From Deltaproteobacteria bacterium (GTDB taxonomy: Bacteria; Desulfobacterota; DSM-4660; Desulfatiglandales; Desulfatiglandaceae), in assembly GCA_029933075.1 (NCBI GenBank), contig JAOZOW010000013.1, positions 1 to 50,566 of the forward strand: a stretch of 50,566 nucleotides of DNA, written 5' to 3'. Below the pieces are notes generated by a model that worked only from the letters and a program-made list of their open reading frames with translations, was not told the origin of the DNA and did no database searches. A program made the position numbers and the translations under genes. Of the stretch, positions 41,596-50,489 are shown piece after piece. Within the stretch, counting starts at the first letter, position 1, and each line of letters opens with the position of its first letter.

Positions 41596-43106
41596 GCGCC
41601 CTTTCGTCGTACAAGGGACGCCACGTTACTCTTGAGGAGGTTATATTCATCCGAGAGCTTTTTACACCTCTCTCTCATCTCCGTCACGTCCCTGGCCAGT
41701 TTCTTCATCTTCATCTTTACAGGGGTAATATCGACATTGATCACCATGCATTCCTGGATCTTCCCGGAAGAACCTGAAACAGGTGAGACCCTTGCAAGGA
41801 CATAAATGGGTTCTCCTTCCAGGGTATAATACTTCCATTCCAAACCCTTGAAAGACTCCCCCTTCAGCACGCGGACCACGGCCTCACGAAAATTACGACG
41901 ATAAGGCTTGGAAACGAAGGTAAGGGGACTTTTCCCAAGGGCCTTAGGTTGAGGGTAACCAAAGGTCCTCTCGCACGCCTTGTTCCATGCCGAAATCTTA
42001 CCTTTTGAATCGATTCTGAATACGGGGAAGATCGAATCCTCAATGCCCCCCCCTAAATGGGTCGACTGCGGCTGTGGCTCCGGTGGAGGCGGACCGTATT
42101 CCTGAATTGTTTGGATGGCACCTTTCACCCTTCCATTCTGGTCCAAAATGGGCGCCGCCTTAATAATCGCCTGCACGCCACCTTTTAATTTAGGAAGCGC
42201 AGCTTGAACTGAAAAGCTGCCGCTTTCCGTCATGGATACTATGGACTCACTGTACTTTTCATAAAGAAGGTCCGGATTATCGAGAATCTTATCCGCCATA
42301 CTGCCATTCTCATCCAGGGAAAATCCTTCCCATACCTTCTTGCCGAGGATCTCCTCGGGTGAAATACCGGTTATCTCTTGACAGGCCCTGTTCCACTGGA
42401 CCACCCGGTGATCGTTGTCAAGTACAAACGTGGGCACTGGAAGTCTATCCAAAATGCTCTCAAGGTACGTCCTCGACTCAGTGAGCATTTCCCTCTTTTC
42501 CTTCTCCCGCAAAAGGGCCTCACTGCGTTCCTTTTCAAAAAGAAAGGCAAACAGCATGATCGTCAAAAGTCCCGTAAGATAGAAACCAAGGGAGTAAACC
42601 GGTGCAATGTCAGAAGGAACTATGTTGTGGTACCGATAACCGCTCCGAAAAAGCGCTACGGCCACGCCACATTCGAGAAATATCATACAAGACCAGATCG
42701 CCCCCCAGAAGTATCCTGCCAAAAAAATGGCCATCAGGATCAGAACCGCATTCCATACCCACGAGAGAAGAATCAGACCCTGGTCCGAAATACCCCCGCT
42801 GCTCCACCGGATAATAATGAGCAAAAGCCAGAGCACGGCAATCGCCAGATTTGCGCTCAATATGACGTTCTTGGTCGCCCTGAGCGCAAGCATGGCCCCG
42901 ACTGCCAGGATAGCTGAGAGCATGCAGGCATAAGAGAGGGAGAGCGCCCCAATATGATAATAAAATAGCCCCAATAAAGGGGCTACAATCATAAAGGTCA
43001 GCTCAAACAGGTTGAAAAAATTGACCCTCCTGAGGGTCTCAGGTTCCGCCAGTTTTATGCCGCTGGTCAGGAAATTAGTCCATAGTGCTTCTGCTTTCAA
43101 ATTCAT
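41589..43106 (-). CDS. Membrane PAS-PAS sensor protein without an output domain
   Basis: A 505-residue protein. About six membrane helices fill residues 30-195 (MASE-like sensor block), then a short coiled coil, PAS 1 (about 215-335, LPVPTFVLDNDHRVVQWNRACQ) and PAS 2 (about 355-465, FPVFRIDSKGKISAWNKACE), and a C-terminal coiled coil (MRERCKKLSDEYNLL). No kinase, cyclase, GGDEF or phosphatase part follows, so output must come from a partner. ATG at 43104-43106 is chosen, with a TTG two codons upstream; no strong ribosome site. It begins 20 bases after the pilin stop on the same strand and is probably cotranscribed with it. Confidence 0.82.
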   Translation of the reverse strand: MNLKAEALWTNFLTSGIKLAEPETLRRVNFFNLFELTFMIVAPLLGLFYYHIGALSLSYACMLSAILAVGAMLALRATKNVILSANLAIAVLWLLLIIIRWSSGGISDQGLILLSWVWNAVLILMAIFLAGYFWGAIWSCMIFLECGVAVALFRSGYRYHNIVPSDIAPVYSLGFYLTGLLTIMLFAFLFEKERSEALLREKEKREMLTESRTYLESILDRLPVPTFVLDNDHRVVQWNRACQEITGISPEEILGKKVWEGFSLDENGSMADKILDNPDLLYEKYSESIVSMTESGSFSVQAALPKLKGGVQAIIKAAPILDQNGRVKGAIQTIQEYGPPPPEPQPQSTHLGGGIEDSIFPVFRIDSKGKISAWNKACERTFGYPQPKALGKSPLTFVSKPYRRNFREAVVRVLKGESFKGLEWKYYTLEGEPIYVLARVSPVSGSSGKIQECMVINVDITPVKMKMKKLARDVTEMRERCKKLSDEYNLLKSNVASLVRRKGAQ

Positions 43107-43126
43107 AGCCAAAGTTAAAAGTTCAT

Positions 43127-43606
43127 TTATCCGAACAGATACCCCGTCGTGAATAACCTGTCCCTAGAAATATACGTCACCTTTCCCTTGTCATCAAGTA
43201 GCACCATCAGATACCTATCCCCGTTTTTGAACAGCTTGAAACTCGCCTCTATGATTATGCTACAGGTGCCGTCTCCATAATTAGTGATAGTATAGTCGAA
43301 ACGACCTTTAGTGGTAATTCTCACCTGGAGGGCATTTGCAATTGCATCAAGGGCACCCGATGGTATCTCCGAGCCATCTTTAAGTATCTGATATGGTGGT
43401 TCCCCAGCGGCAGGAAAATAGCTCTCATTTTCCAGCTGGTACATTATCTCGCCCTCAATGAGCTGCTTCATCATGATAACAGCTTCAGAGCCATACGCCC
43501 GCTGCTGCCAGGTATTGTAAAGGGGCATGGCAGTTGCGGCCAAAACACCCAGTATGGCCAAAACAACCATCAGCTCAACCAGGGTGAATCCACGCTCCCC
43601 CCTCAT
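43127..43606 (-). CDS. Type IV prepilin / pseudopilin
   Basis: A 159-residue precursor with the class III signal MRGERG followed by FTLVELMVVLAILGVLAATAMP: cleavage after Gly6, methylation of Phe7, and Glu5 of the mature protein present (position 11). The globular part lacks the paired C-terminal cysteines of many major pilins and has one cysteine (GDGTCSII). PilD-type peptidase, PilC and PilM-Q are not in the window. It overlaps the upstream gene by four bases. It could be a minor pilin or a subunit of a type II-like system. Confidence 0.88.
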   Translation of the reverse strand: MRGERGFTLVELMVVLAILGVLAATAMPLYNTWQQRAYGSEAVIMMKQLIEGEIMYQLENESYFPAAGEPPYQILKDGSEIPSGALDAIANALQVRITTKGRFDYTITNYGDGTCSIIIEASFKLFKNGDRYLMVLLDDKGKVTYISRDRLFTTGYLFG

Positions 43607-44214
43607 GAGGCCTCCTCACTCACAGGCTTGGTATATTTCAGCCCCCCAGGCGTAAGAATAATCTTCATCTCGCCTGGAGGGACATGGGTAAGTGAAAGTT
43701 CATAACCCACCTTAGGATCTGCATACTTCACATAGGACAGCCTGTTTAACGCGCGCGTCTGGTCCTCCTTCAGGTTCAAATATTTCGGGACCAGGTCCAG
43801 GAGGGTATCAGGATATACATTGCCCTTGTAATGTGCATAACGCTTTAAGGCTGCATCCACCATGAAAAGTACAACGCGGTCAGCCTTTCCCCTTTCCAGA
43901 ACAACGCCGCCTCCGGCAGGCGATTCCTGGCCTCCGAAAATAATAACGCCCCACATCACCAGGATCAACACGGAGGAAACGGTCAAAAAGTAGTGGAAAG
44001 GGCCCCATTTCTTCTCCTTTTTGGCCTTCTCTTTCGCTTTCTTGCGTTTTTCCTTCAACCCGGTGCCCACTTCGGTAACGGACTGGAGCATGGCGCACTG
44101 AAAGCACATGTAGACCCCTGGTCTGATCTCTTCGGCACAATCGCGGCAGATAGGGATGTTACAGCTCGCGCACAGGTGTTCTGCCATTCGTTCCGGGTGA
44201 TGTTTGCACTTCAT
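43603..44214 (-). CDS. B-box-like zinc-finger membrane protein of a pilus operon
   Basis: A 203-residue protein with a B-box-like cysteine/histidine cluster at the N-terminus (CKHHPERMAEHLCASCNIPICRDC in pieces, then CFQC), a very basic linker (EKRKKAKEKAKKEKK), one membrane helix (about 78-98) and an external domain with AALKRYAHYKGNVYPDTLLDL, which resembles the globular part of type II secretion pseudopilins. Zinc finger inside, pseudopilin-like outside is an unusual mix. ATG at 44212-44214 is taken; a GTG at 44265 is in frame but has its ribosome site too close. Its end overlaps the prepilin gene by four bases. Confidence 0.75.
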   Translation of the reverse strand: MKCKHHPERMAEHLCASCNIPICRDCAEEIRPGVYMCFQCAMLQSVTEVGTGLKEKRKKAKEKAKKEKKWGPFHYFLTVSSVLILVMWGVIIFGGQESPAGGGVVLERGKADRVVLFMVDAALKRYAHYKGNVYPDTLLDLVPKYLNLKEDQTRALNRLSYVKYADPKVGYELSLTHVPPGEMKIILTPGGLKYTKPVSEEAS

Positions 44215-44373
44215 CTGTATTTGAATATCCTTTAAAGCCTTACCTTCGGTAAGACGTGGATACACCCTCCCACTTCATTGGATTTACGCAAACATGCCCT
44301 TTTGCCATCCCGGGCTGACTGAGGGCTTCATTAAAAACCTGAGTCATAAAAAATTTCTGATATTAGAAAAGAA

Positions 44374-44402
44374 AGTTTAGAAAAATTTATGCCTTTAGTC
44401 AA
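44374..44402 (-). promoter_or_regulatory. Promoter of the zinc-finger/prepilin/PAS operon
   Basis: On the minus strand, TTGACT (complement of 44397-44402), a 17-base spacer, and TAAACT (complement of 44374-44379). It lies in the AT-rich gap after the PilB gene and leaves a leader of about 150 bases. Confidence 0.6.
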
Positions 44403-44425
44403 GAAATAGATATGACACGACTAAA

Positions 44426-46354
44426 TTAAGCTTTATTTTTCGATTTGAGATCGCTTCTGCAATAAGGACAGGCGATCCAATCCGGCTGCACAATTCTGTT
44501 GCAGGAACTGCAGGTGGGAACCAAGGGATGTTTGCAGAAAGGGCAGTCTCTGAAATCCAAGCTTACCGCCTTTCCGCAATGGGAGCATATTGTAGTCAAT
44601 TCTTCCTTCTGATATACGGCCCGCAATACTTCTTCGATGGTGGTAACCCCCTGGCGGATCTTTTGAAGGCCGCTGAAACCTAAAGTGCTCATACCCGTCG
44701 CCACAGCCGCTTCCCTGATGGTATCGGCTGTGGCCCCAGCCTGTATAAGCTCTCGGATCTTGTAGCCCATGATCAGGATTTCTTCAATGGCTGTCCTGCC
44801 CTTGAATCCCGTGTTATTGCAATTGGTACACCCCGCCCCTTTGTAAAATTTGAAGGGGAGATCCTCCTCCTTCATGCTGATCCTGGCAAGAAGTTCGGGG
44901 TTGGGAATATATTCTTCCCTGCACTCCGGGCAAATCTTACGGACAAGACGCTGGGCCACTACGCCTACTACTGAGGAGGCAATCAAAAAGGGTGGGATTC
45001 CAATATCGATAAGCCTTGTAACAGCCGAGGGCGCGTCATTGGTATGGAGAGTGGACAGGACCAGGTGGCCGGTAAGGGAGGCCTGCAAAGCGATTTCCGC
45101 GGTTTCCTGATCCCGAATCTCACCGATCATTATCACATTCGGATCCTGTCTGAGGATGGATCTCAGTATAAATGGAAAGGTTAACCCCACCTTTTCATTG
45201 ATTTGGACCTGGTTAATCCCGGGGAGCTCATACTCCACCGGGTCTTCCACAGTGATCAAATTGGCCTCATCGGACTTGATCTCCGACATACAGGCATAAA
45301 GAGTCGATGTCTTGCCACTGCCCGTGGGGCCCGTTATAAGAATCATCCCCTGGGGACGTTTGATGAACTTCCTGATTATGTTCAGATTCTCTTCGCCATA
45401 CCCTAACTCTTCGAGGCTGAGAAAAGCAGCCTGCTTGTTTAAAATCCTGATTACCGCCTTTTCCCCATAAAATGTGGGTAGCGTTGAGACCCGCAAATCA
45501 GCAGCAAAATTCTTTGCTTTGACCCTGATCCTTCCGTCTTGGGGAAGCCTTTTTTCGGCAATGTCCATGCCCCCGAGGACTTTGATACGGGAGATGATAA
45601 TTGGCTGGGTCCACTTCGGAAGCGTTATGGATTCCTGGAGCACTCCGTCAATACGGTTTCTTACCCTTACCTGATTCTCTTGAGCCTCTATATGGACATC
45701 GCTGGCACCCTTCTTGATGGCATTGCGGATAATCAAATCCACCATTTTGACAAAAGGAGAATCCTGGAGTTTGTCAAGGTCATCCTCGTCAGGAATTCCC
45801 TCCTCCTCAGGGGCAAATTCCAGCAATTCCTCCTTTGCAAGTTCATCGGTCACCTCGGCCATGGTTCTTTCAGGATGATAATGCTTCTGCAACCGCTCGA
45901 GAATCTGCGTGGCAGTAGAGACAGCAGGCTGTATATTGAATCCGGTGATGAAGGTGATTTCCTTCATCATATTTAGGTCCAAAGGGTCGGACATGGCCAC
46001 ATGGAGGATGTTATTCTCTTTGGCTATGGGTATACAGAAAAACTTTCTGCAGACCTCTTCCGGGATGGATTCAATCACTCCTGCTTCAATATCATGATCT
46101 CCCAAATCCACAAAAGGGACTTTAAGCTGCATGGCCAGGGCAAACGCCATTTCATCTTCTGTGATGAGATCCATATCGATCAGAACCTGCCCAAGCCTCC
46201 GGCCCGTCCCTTGCTGGGCTGCCAGGGCCTCATGGAGCTTGTCCCGGCTCAGCAGGCCGGTTTCCACCAACAGCTCGCCAAGCTTACGCCGGTCAACAAA
46301 ATTCTTCCTCCCATTCCCTGACTGTGGCAATGATTTAGTATCCTCTCCCCCCAT
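44426..46354 (-). CDS. pilB: PilB/GspE-type assembly ATPase with MshEN modules and extra zinc ribbons
   Basis: A 642-residue hexameric ATPase for pilus or type II secretion assembly. The N-terminus has two MshEN-like modules (KLGELLVETGLL... and RLGQVLIDMDLI...), known to bind c-di-GMP. Walker A GPTGSGKT is near 340, Asp box and Walker B (VIMIGEIRDQETAE) near 405, and the tetracysteine module CPEC...CTNCNNTGFKGR near 478-515. After the normal end it carries two further zinc ribbons, CSHC...CPFC and CSSC...CPYC (about 590-635), which are not part of typical PilB. ATG at 46352-46354 has GGAAGG close upstream; ATG at 46384 and GTG at 46420 are alternatives. Confidence 0.92.
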   Translation of the reverse strand: MGGEDTKSLPQSGNGRKNFVDRRKLGELLVETGLLSRDKLHEALAAQQGTGRRLGQVLIDMDLITEDEMAFALAMQLKVPFVDLGDHDIEAGVIESIPEEVCRKFFCIPIAKENNILHVAMSDPLDLNMMKEITFITGFNIQPAVSTATQILERLQKHYHPERTMAEVTDELAKEELLEFAPEEEGIPDEDDLDKLQDSPFVKMVDLIIRNAIKKGASDVHIEAQENQVRVRNRIDGVLQESITLPKWTQPIIISRIKVLGGMDIAEKRLPQDGRIRVKAKNFAADLRVSTLPTFYGEKAVIRILNKQAAFLSLEELGYGEENLNIIRKFIKRPQGMILITGPTGSGKTSTLYACMSEIKSDEANLITVEDPVEYELPGINQVQINEKVGLTFPFILRSILRQDPNVIMIGEIRDQETAEIALQASLTGHLVLSTLHTNDAPSAVTRLIDIGIPPFLIASSVVGVVAQRLVRKICPECREEYIPNPELLARISMKEEDLPFKFYKGAGCTNCNNTGFKGRTAIEEILIMGYKIRELIQAGATADTIREAAVATGMSTLGFSGLQKIRQGVTTIEEVLRAVYQKEELTTICSHCGKAVSLDFRDCPFCKHPLVPTCSSCNRIVQPDWIACPYCRSDLKSKNKA

Positions 46355-46673
46355 AAAGCCTTCCTTTTTGCCAGTATGGTTCATCCTGCTCCATGATCGA
46401 ATAATTGCGGATACTAACACTTAATTTCCAAGTTTTCAAGCGGAATTGGCCATATTCACCTATGGCGTTTGTGAACCCAAGGAGGAAACAATCGCCGGAG
46501 CCGTGCTCTCAGCAGGGTGCTGCGCAACCGCCTGTTTCCCTTTGACAATCCTTGGGTTGTCTGGTAACTTTTAAAAAGTTTTCCGTGAAGGAAACCTATT
46601 TCCTGGACCGCGCGTCAGATATCCTGATTGCCTACAATTACGGGCCAAAAAGGGAGAAGGAAGAGTTTCGCTA

Positions 46674-49220
46674 ATGAAATTCTCTTTCAAAAAATCGGAT
46701 CTCTTGGTCACAGCGATTGTTGCCGTCCTCTTTGTATTTCTCTCATTCCAAAACTTCGCCCTGTTTGAGGGCTTTGAACGAATCATTTATAGCATCGAAA
46801 TGCGTTTGGATCTTCCTCGGTCCTCTGGAAGAAGCAGGATTGCCATTGTCAACATCGATGAAAAAAGCATCAACCGGCTGGGTCCGTGGCCGTGGCCAAG
46901 ATACCTGATCGCAGAGATGATCAGGATACTGAAGGCAAATGGCGCTAAGCTCATCGGGTTGGACCTGCTATTCAGCCACAAGGAACAGAACCAGGGGCTA
47001 AATGAGATCATAAAGCTCTACAGGACGATCTCCGAGTATCAGGCAGACATAGGAGACAATAAGAGCTACAAGTGGATACTCTCTGAGCTTAGCGATATTA
47101 AGAAAAAACTGGATAACGATCAAAAGCTCTCAAACGCGGTGAAGGAGTCAGGCAACGTCGTGTTACCAGTTGTCGGGGAATTCGGTCATCTGGATACCCA
47201 GATAGTTGCTCCTATAGACCCTTTCCTTCAATCCAACTTCATCAAGCCCCAGAAGATCGACAAAGAACTCATAGAACGGCTATCCGTGATTAGATTAAAA
47301 ACTCCCTTCCCCGAGTTGGCAAAAAGCTGTCATGCTTTAGGCCATATCAACCTCCACTTCAGTGGGGCCAGCACCGGGCAGGTCCATCTTCCCTTCATCA
47401 GCTATAGGGGCAATGTAATCCCTTCGATGCCTCTCCGCCTGGCCCTTGATTTTCTGGGGATCAGCCCCGACCGGATAGGTATCCAGGATCGAGCCATTAA
47501 GCTGCGGGATAGGGTTATCCCTTCCTCTAATGGGCAAGTCCTCGTGAAATTCAAAGGGGCAAGGCGCTCTTTCCCCTATTATTCCTTTGTTGACATCCTT
47601 AAAGTGAAAAAGGTCCCGGCCGTTTTTGAAGGCAAAATAGTACTCATTGGTTACACGGCCGCAGAGGGTGGGGTAACCATCAATACACCGGTCGATCCAC
47701 ATATGCCCCGCGCAGAATTGATCGCCAATATTATTGATAGCTTCCTGGAGGGAAGGTACCTGGATCGCCCCGGAAGCATCATTTACCTGGAGGCCCTTCT
47801 TATACTCCTATTGGGCTTTGCCTCTTCATTTATTCTGCCGAGGTTGAATTATTTTCCCAGGACAATGGCTACTGGGGCCTTCCTACTCCTCCTTTTTCTT
47901 ACCAGCCTCGTTCTTTTCATGGGCTTCAACATTTGGTTCAAGACCATATATGTAGGGCTTTCGGTCGTTACTCTCTATGTTGCATTCTCTGTAAAGGAAC
48001 TAATCGTCACGGAAAAGACTATTGAGATTTCTTCCAAAGAAAGCATGGAAACAAATCGGATGCTGGGGCTCAGTTTACAAAGCCAGGGACTGTTAGATTT
48101 GGCATTTGAAAAATTCCGGAAGATCCCCATAGATGATGATCTCAAGGACGTACTTTATAACCTTGGGCTCGACTTCGAGCGAAAACGGATGATCAATAAA
48201 GCCATTTCAGTCTATGAATATATTCTGAAGGCGGGTACCTATAGTGACCTGGAAACGCGAATCCCCAAACTGAAAAAATTCGCTTCAGAGCTGCCCCTTG
48301 GAAAACATGGAGCCAAAAAGGGTGGGAAAATCATTGTCTCGGATGAACTGGGAACAAAGCCCACAGTGGGACGATACGAGATCCTCGAAGAACTGGGCCA
48401 AGGGGCTATGGGTGTCGTATATAAGGCGAAGGACCCGAAAATCAACCGCCTTGTTGCCATCAAGACGATCCGATTCTCCGATGATTTTGAAGAATCCCAG
48501 ATAAAGGAAGTGAAGCAGCGTTTTTTCAAAGAAGCAGAAGTGGCCGGGAAATTATCACACCCTGCAATTGTTTCCATCTATGATGTGGGAGAGGACTACG
48601 ATCTCACATATATGGCGATGGAGCTCCTCGACGGCGAAGACCTGGATGTATACTGCACAAAGGACAATCTGCTTCCCATAAGAAAAGTGATCCAGATTAT
48701 TGCTCAGGCGGCCGAAGCGCTGGACTTCGCTCACAGCCATGGGGTTATCCACCGGGACGTAAAGCCAGGAAATATCATGCTCCTGAAAAACGGGAATGTC
48801 AAAGTAACGGACTTCGGGATTGCCAAGGCTACGTCTTCATCCATGACCAAAAGCGGGGTTATCCTCGGAACGCCCAATTACATGTCACCGGAGCAGATAA
48901 ACGGCAAACCGCTCGATGGCCGGTCTGACGTTTTCTCCTTGGGCGCCGTATTTTTTCAGCTCCTGACCGGCCAGCTTCCTTTTGTCGGGAAAACCATCAC
49001 CGAACTCTTCTATCAAATCACCCAGTCCAAACATCCCTCGCCCAAATCCATCAATCCAAGGGTGATCCGCCCCTGCGAGCAGCTCATCGACAAGGCCTTG
49101 GCCAAAGATCCCGATAAAAGATTCCAGCGGGCCAGTGAATTTGCAAAATACCTGAATATGCTTGGCCAAAAAATGGATCAACTCATGAAGGAAAAAGGCG
49201 CAAAGGGAAAGTTCTCGTAA
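46674..49220 (+). CDS. CHASE2-domain serine/threonine protein kinase
   Basis: An 848-residue receptor kinase. An N-terminal helix (about 9-28), an external CHASE2 domain (about 40-345, IAIVNIDEKSI, GPWPWPR, PVDPHMPRAELIANIIDSF), about three membrane helices (345-445), a TPR-like helical stretch (about 460-530), and a Hanks-type kinase (about 565-835). Kinase motifs are intact: GQGAMGVVYKA, the VAIK lysine, HRDVKPGNIM, DFG and MSPEQ. It should phosphorylate Ser/Thr of cytoplasmic proteins in response to an external signal. A GGGAGAAGGA ribosome site precedes ATG 46674. It is divergent from the PilB gene. Confidence 0.94.
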   Translation: MKFSFKKSDLLVTAIVAVLFVFLSFQNFALFEGFERIIYSIEMRLDLPRSSGRSRIAIVNIDEKSINRLGPWPWPRYLIAEMIRILKANGAKLIGLDLLFSHKEQNQGLNEIIKLYRTISEYQADIGDNKSYKWILSELSDIKKKLDNDQKLSNAVKESGNVVLPVVGEFGHLDTQIVAPIDPFLQSNFIKPQKIDKELIERLSVIRLKTPFPELAKSCHALGHINLHFSGASTGQVHLPFISYRGNVIPSMPLRLALDFLGISPDRIGIQDRAIKLRDRVIPSSNGQVLVKFKGARRSFPYYSFVDILKVKKVPAVFEGKIVLIGYTAAEGGVTINTPVDPHMPRAELIANIIDSFLEGRYLDRPGSIIYLEALLILLLGFASSFILPRLNYFPRTMATGAFLLLLFLTSLVLFMGFNIWFKTIYVGLSVVTLYVAFSVKELIVTEKTIEISSKESMETNRMLGLSLQSQGLLDLAFEKFRKIPIDDDLKDVLYNLGLDFERKRMINKAISVYEYILKAGTYSDLETRIPKLKKFASELPLGKHGAKKGGKIIVSDELGTKPTVGRYEILEELGQGAMGVVYKAKDPKINRLVAIKTIRFSDDFEESQIKEVKQRFFKEAEVAGKLSHPAIVSIYDVGEDYDLTYMAMELLDGEDLDVYCTKDNLLPIRKVIQIIAQAAEALDFAHSHGVIHRDVKPGNIMLLKNGNVKVTDFGIAKATSSSMTKSGVILGTPNYMSPEQINGKPLDGRSDVFSLGAVFFQLLTGQLPFVGKTITELFYQITQSKHPSPKSINPRVIRPCEQLIDKALAKDPDKRFQRASEFAKYLNMLGQKMDQLMKEKGAKGKFS

Positions 49221-49242
49221 CAGGTTGGATACACCTCCGTGA

Positions 49243-50211
49243 TCATACTCCATAATATTCTTTGTACCATGAAACGAACCTCTTTATGCCCTCTCTCAAA
49301 GGGGTTTTGGGGCTGAATCCCAAGGATTTTTTAGCACTTTCAATGTCAGCAAAGGTCTCGGGGACATCTCCCGGCTGTATGGGGAGCATGTTTTTCTCCG
49401 CTTTCCGGCCAAGCTCCTCTTCCAGTATGCTTATGAACTCCATAAGCTCCACGGCATTGGAGTTTCCGAGGTTGAACACTTCAAAGGGTACAGGCCTCTT
49501 CAAGGCCGCCATGGTGCCATCCACAATGTCATCAATATAGGTGAAATCCCGCTTCATCTTTCCAAAGTTATAGACATCTATAGGACTGTTCTTCAGGATC
49601 GCATCAGTAAAAATGAACAGTGCCATATCGGGGCGCCCCCACGGTCCGTAAACCGTGAAAAACCTCAGCCCCGTGCAGGGGACGTGGAAAAGATGGCTGT
49701 AAGCGTGCGCCATCAATTCATTGGCCTTCTTGGTAGCCCCATACAGAGAAACGGGCTGATCAGTCTTATCGGCAACACTGAAAGGTATGGACCTGTTCTT
49801 GCCATACACGGAAGAGGAAGATGCATAGACAAAGTTTTTTACACGGTACTCTCGTGCCAGTTCAAGGAGATTAAGAAATCCTGCCAGGTTGCTCTTCTCA
49901 TAAGAATAGGGGTCTTTGAGAGAGTATCGTACCCCGGCCTGGGCTGCCAGGTTGCAGACGATGCTCACGCCTTCTGTCTGAAATATAGCCCTGAGGCCTT
50001 CGAGGTTGCAGATATCCTCCCGGTAGAATGTGAAACCGTCATACCCCCTGAGTATCTCCAATCTGCCCTTCTTTAAGGTGACGTCATAGTATTCATTCAT
50101 ATTGTCAACACCGATCACAGGATTTCCCGTCTCCAAAAGCTTCTTGCAGAGGTGAAATCCGATAAAGCCAGCAGCTCCGGTGACCATAATAGATTCCTTG
50201 TCTTTCCTCAT
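49243..50211 (-). CDS. NAD-dependent nucleotide-sugar epimerase (UDP-glucuronate 4-epimerase-like)
   Basis: A 322-residue extended short-chain dehydrogenase. NAD-binding GAAGFIGFHL is near 13-22, the VIGVDNMNEYYDVTLKKGRLEIL segment is typical of UDP-glucuronate epimerases, SSSVYG and the catalytic YGATK (Tyr-x3-Lys) follow, and the substrate-binding RFFTVYGPWGRPDMALF is present. Likely role is making UDP-galacturonate or a related sugar for surface polysaccharide; UDP-glucose 4-epimerase is the main alternative. ATG at 50211 follows AGGAGG. It converges with the kinase gene (22-base gap). Confidence 0.9.
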   Translation of the reverse strand: MRKDKESIMVTGAAGFIGFHLCKKLLETGNPVIGVDNMNEYYDVTLKKGRLEILRGYDGFTFYREDICNLEGLRAIFQTEGVSIVCNLAAQAGVRYSLKDPYSYEKSNLAGFLNLLELAREYRVKNFVYASSSSVYGKNRSIPFSVADKTDQPVSLYGATKKANELMAHAYSHLFHVPCTGLRFFTVYGPWGRPDMALFIFTDAILKNSPIDVYNFGKMKRDFTYIDDIVDGTMAALKRPVPFEVFNLGNSNAVELMEFISILEEELGRKAEKNMLPIQPGDVPETFADIESAKKSLGFSPKTPLREGIKRFVSWYKEYYGV

Positions 50212-50362
50212 ACGTCGTCCTCCTCCTCAAGCAAACTTTTTCTATGCTCAGATCCCCCCCTGCAAAAGATCTACAGAGCTGCAAGGGCACCTTGCACCTT
50301 CCTTAACAGAAAAATGCTACAAAATCATGAGCTTTTCACCCACAGCCCCAACTCATAAAAAG

Positions 50363-50407
50363 AACGCCGGTCATACCCCGCCTTTCCTGACGGAGCACTC
50401 CGGCGTT
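50363..50407 (-). terminator. Probable terminator of groEL
   Basis: Read on the minus strand, an 8-bp stem (AACGCCGG/CCGGCGTT, arms 50400-50407 and 50363-50370) with a long, internally foldable loop of 29 bases is followed by CTTTTT. It lies about 80 bases after the groEL stop. The stem also has T residues on the plus strand, but the plus-strand gene before it ends over 1 kb away. Confidence 0.6.
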
Positions 50408-50489
50408 TTTAACAAAACCCCACTGGCCTGCCCTGTGAATCTGATCGAGAATACGATCCAGCCCGAGAGCAAAAGCACCGCATGGGGGA

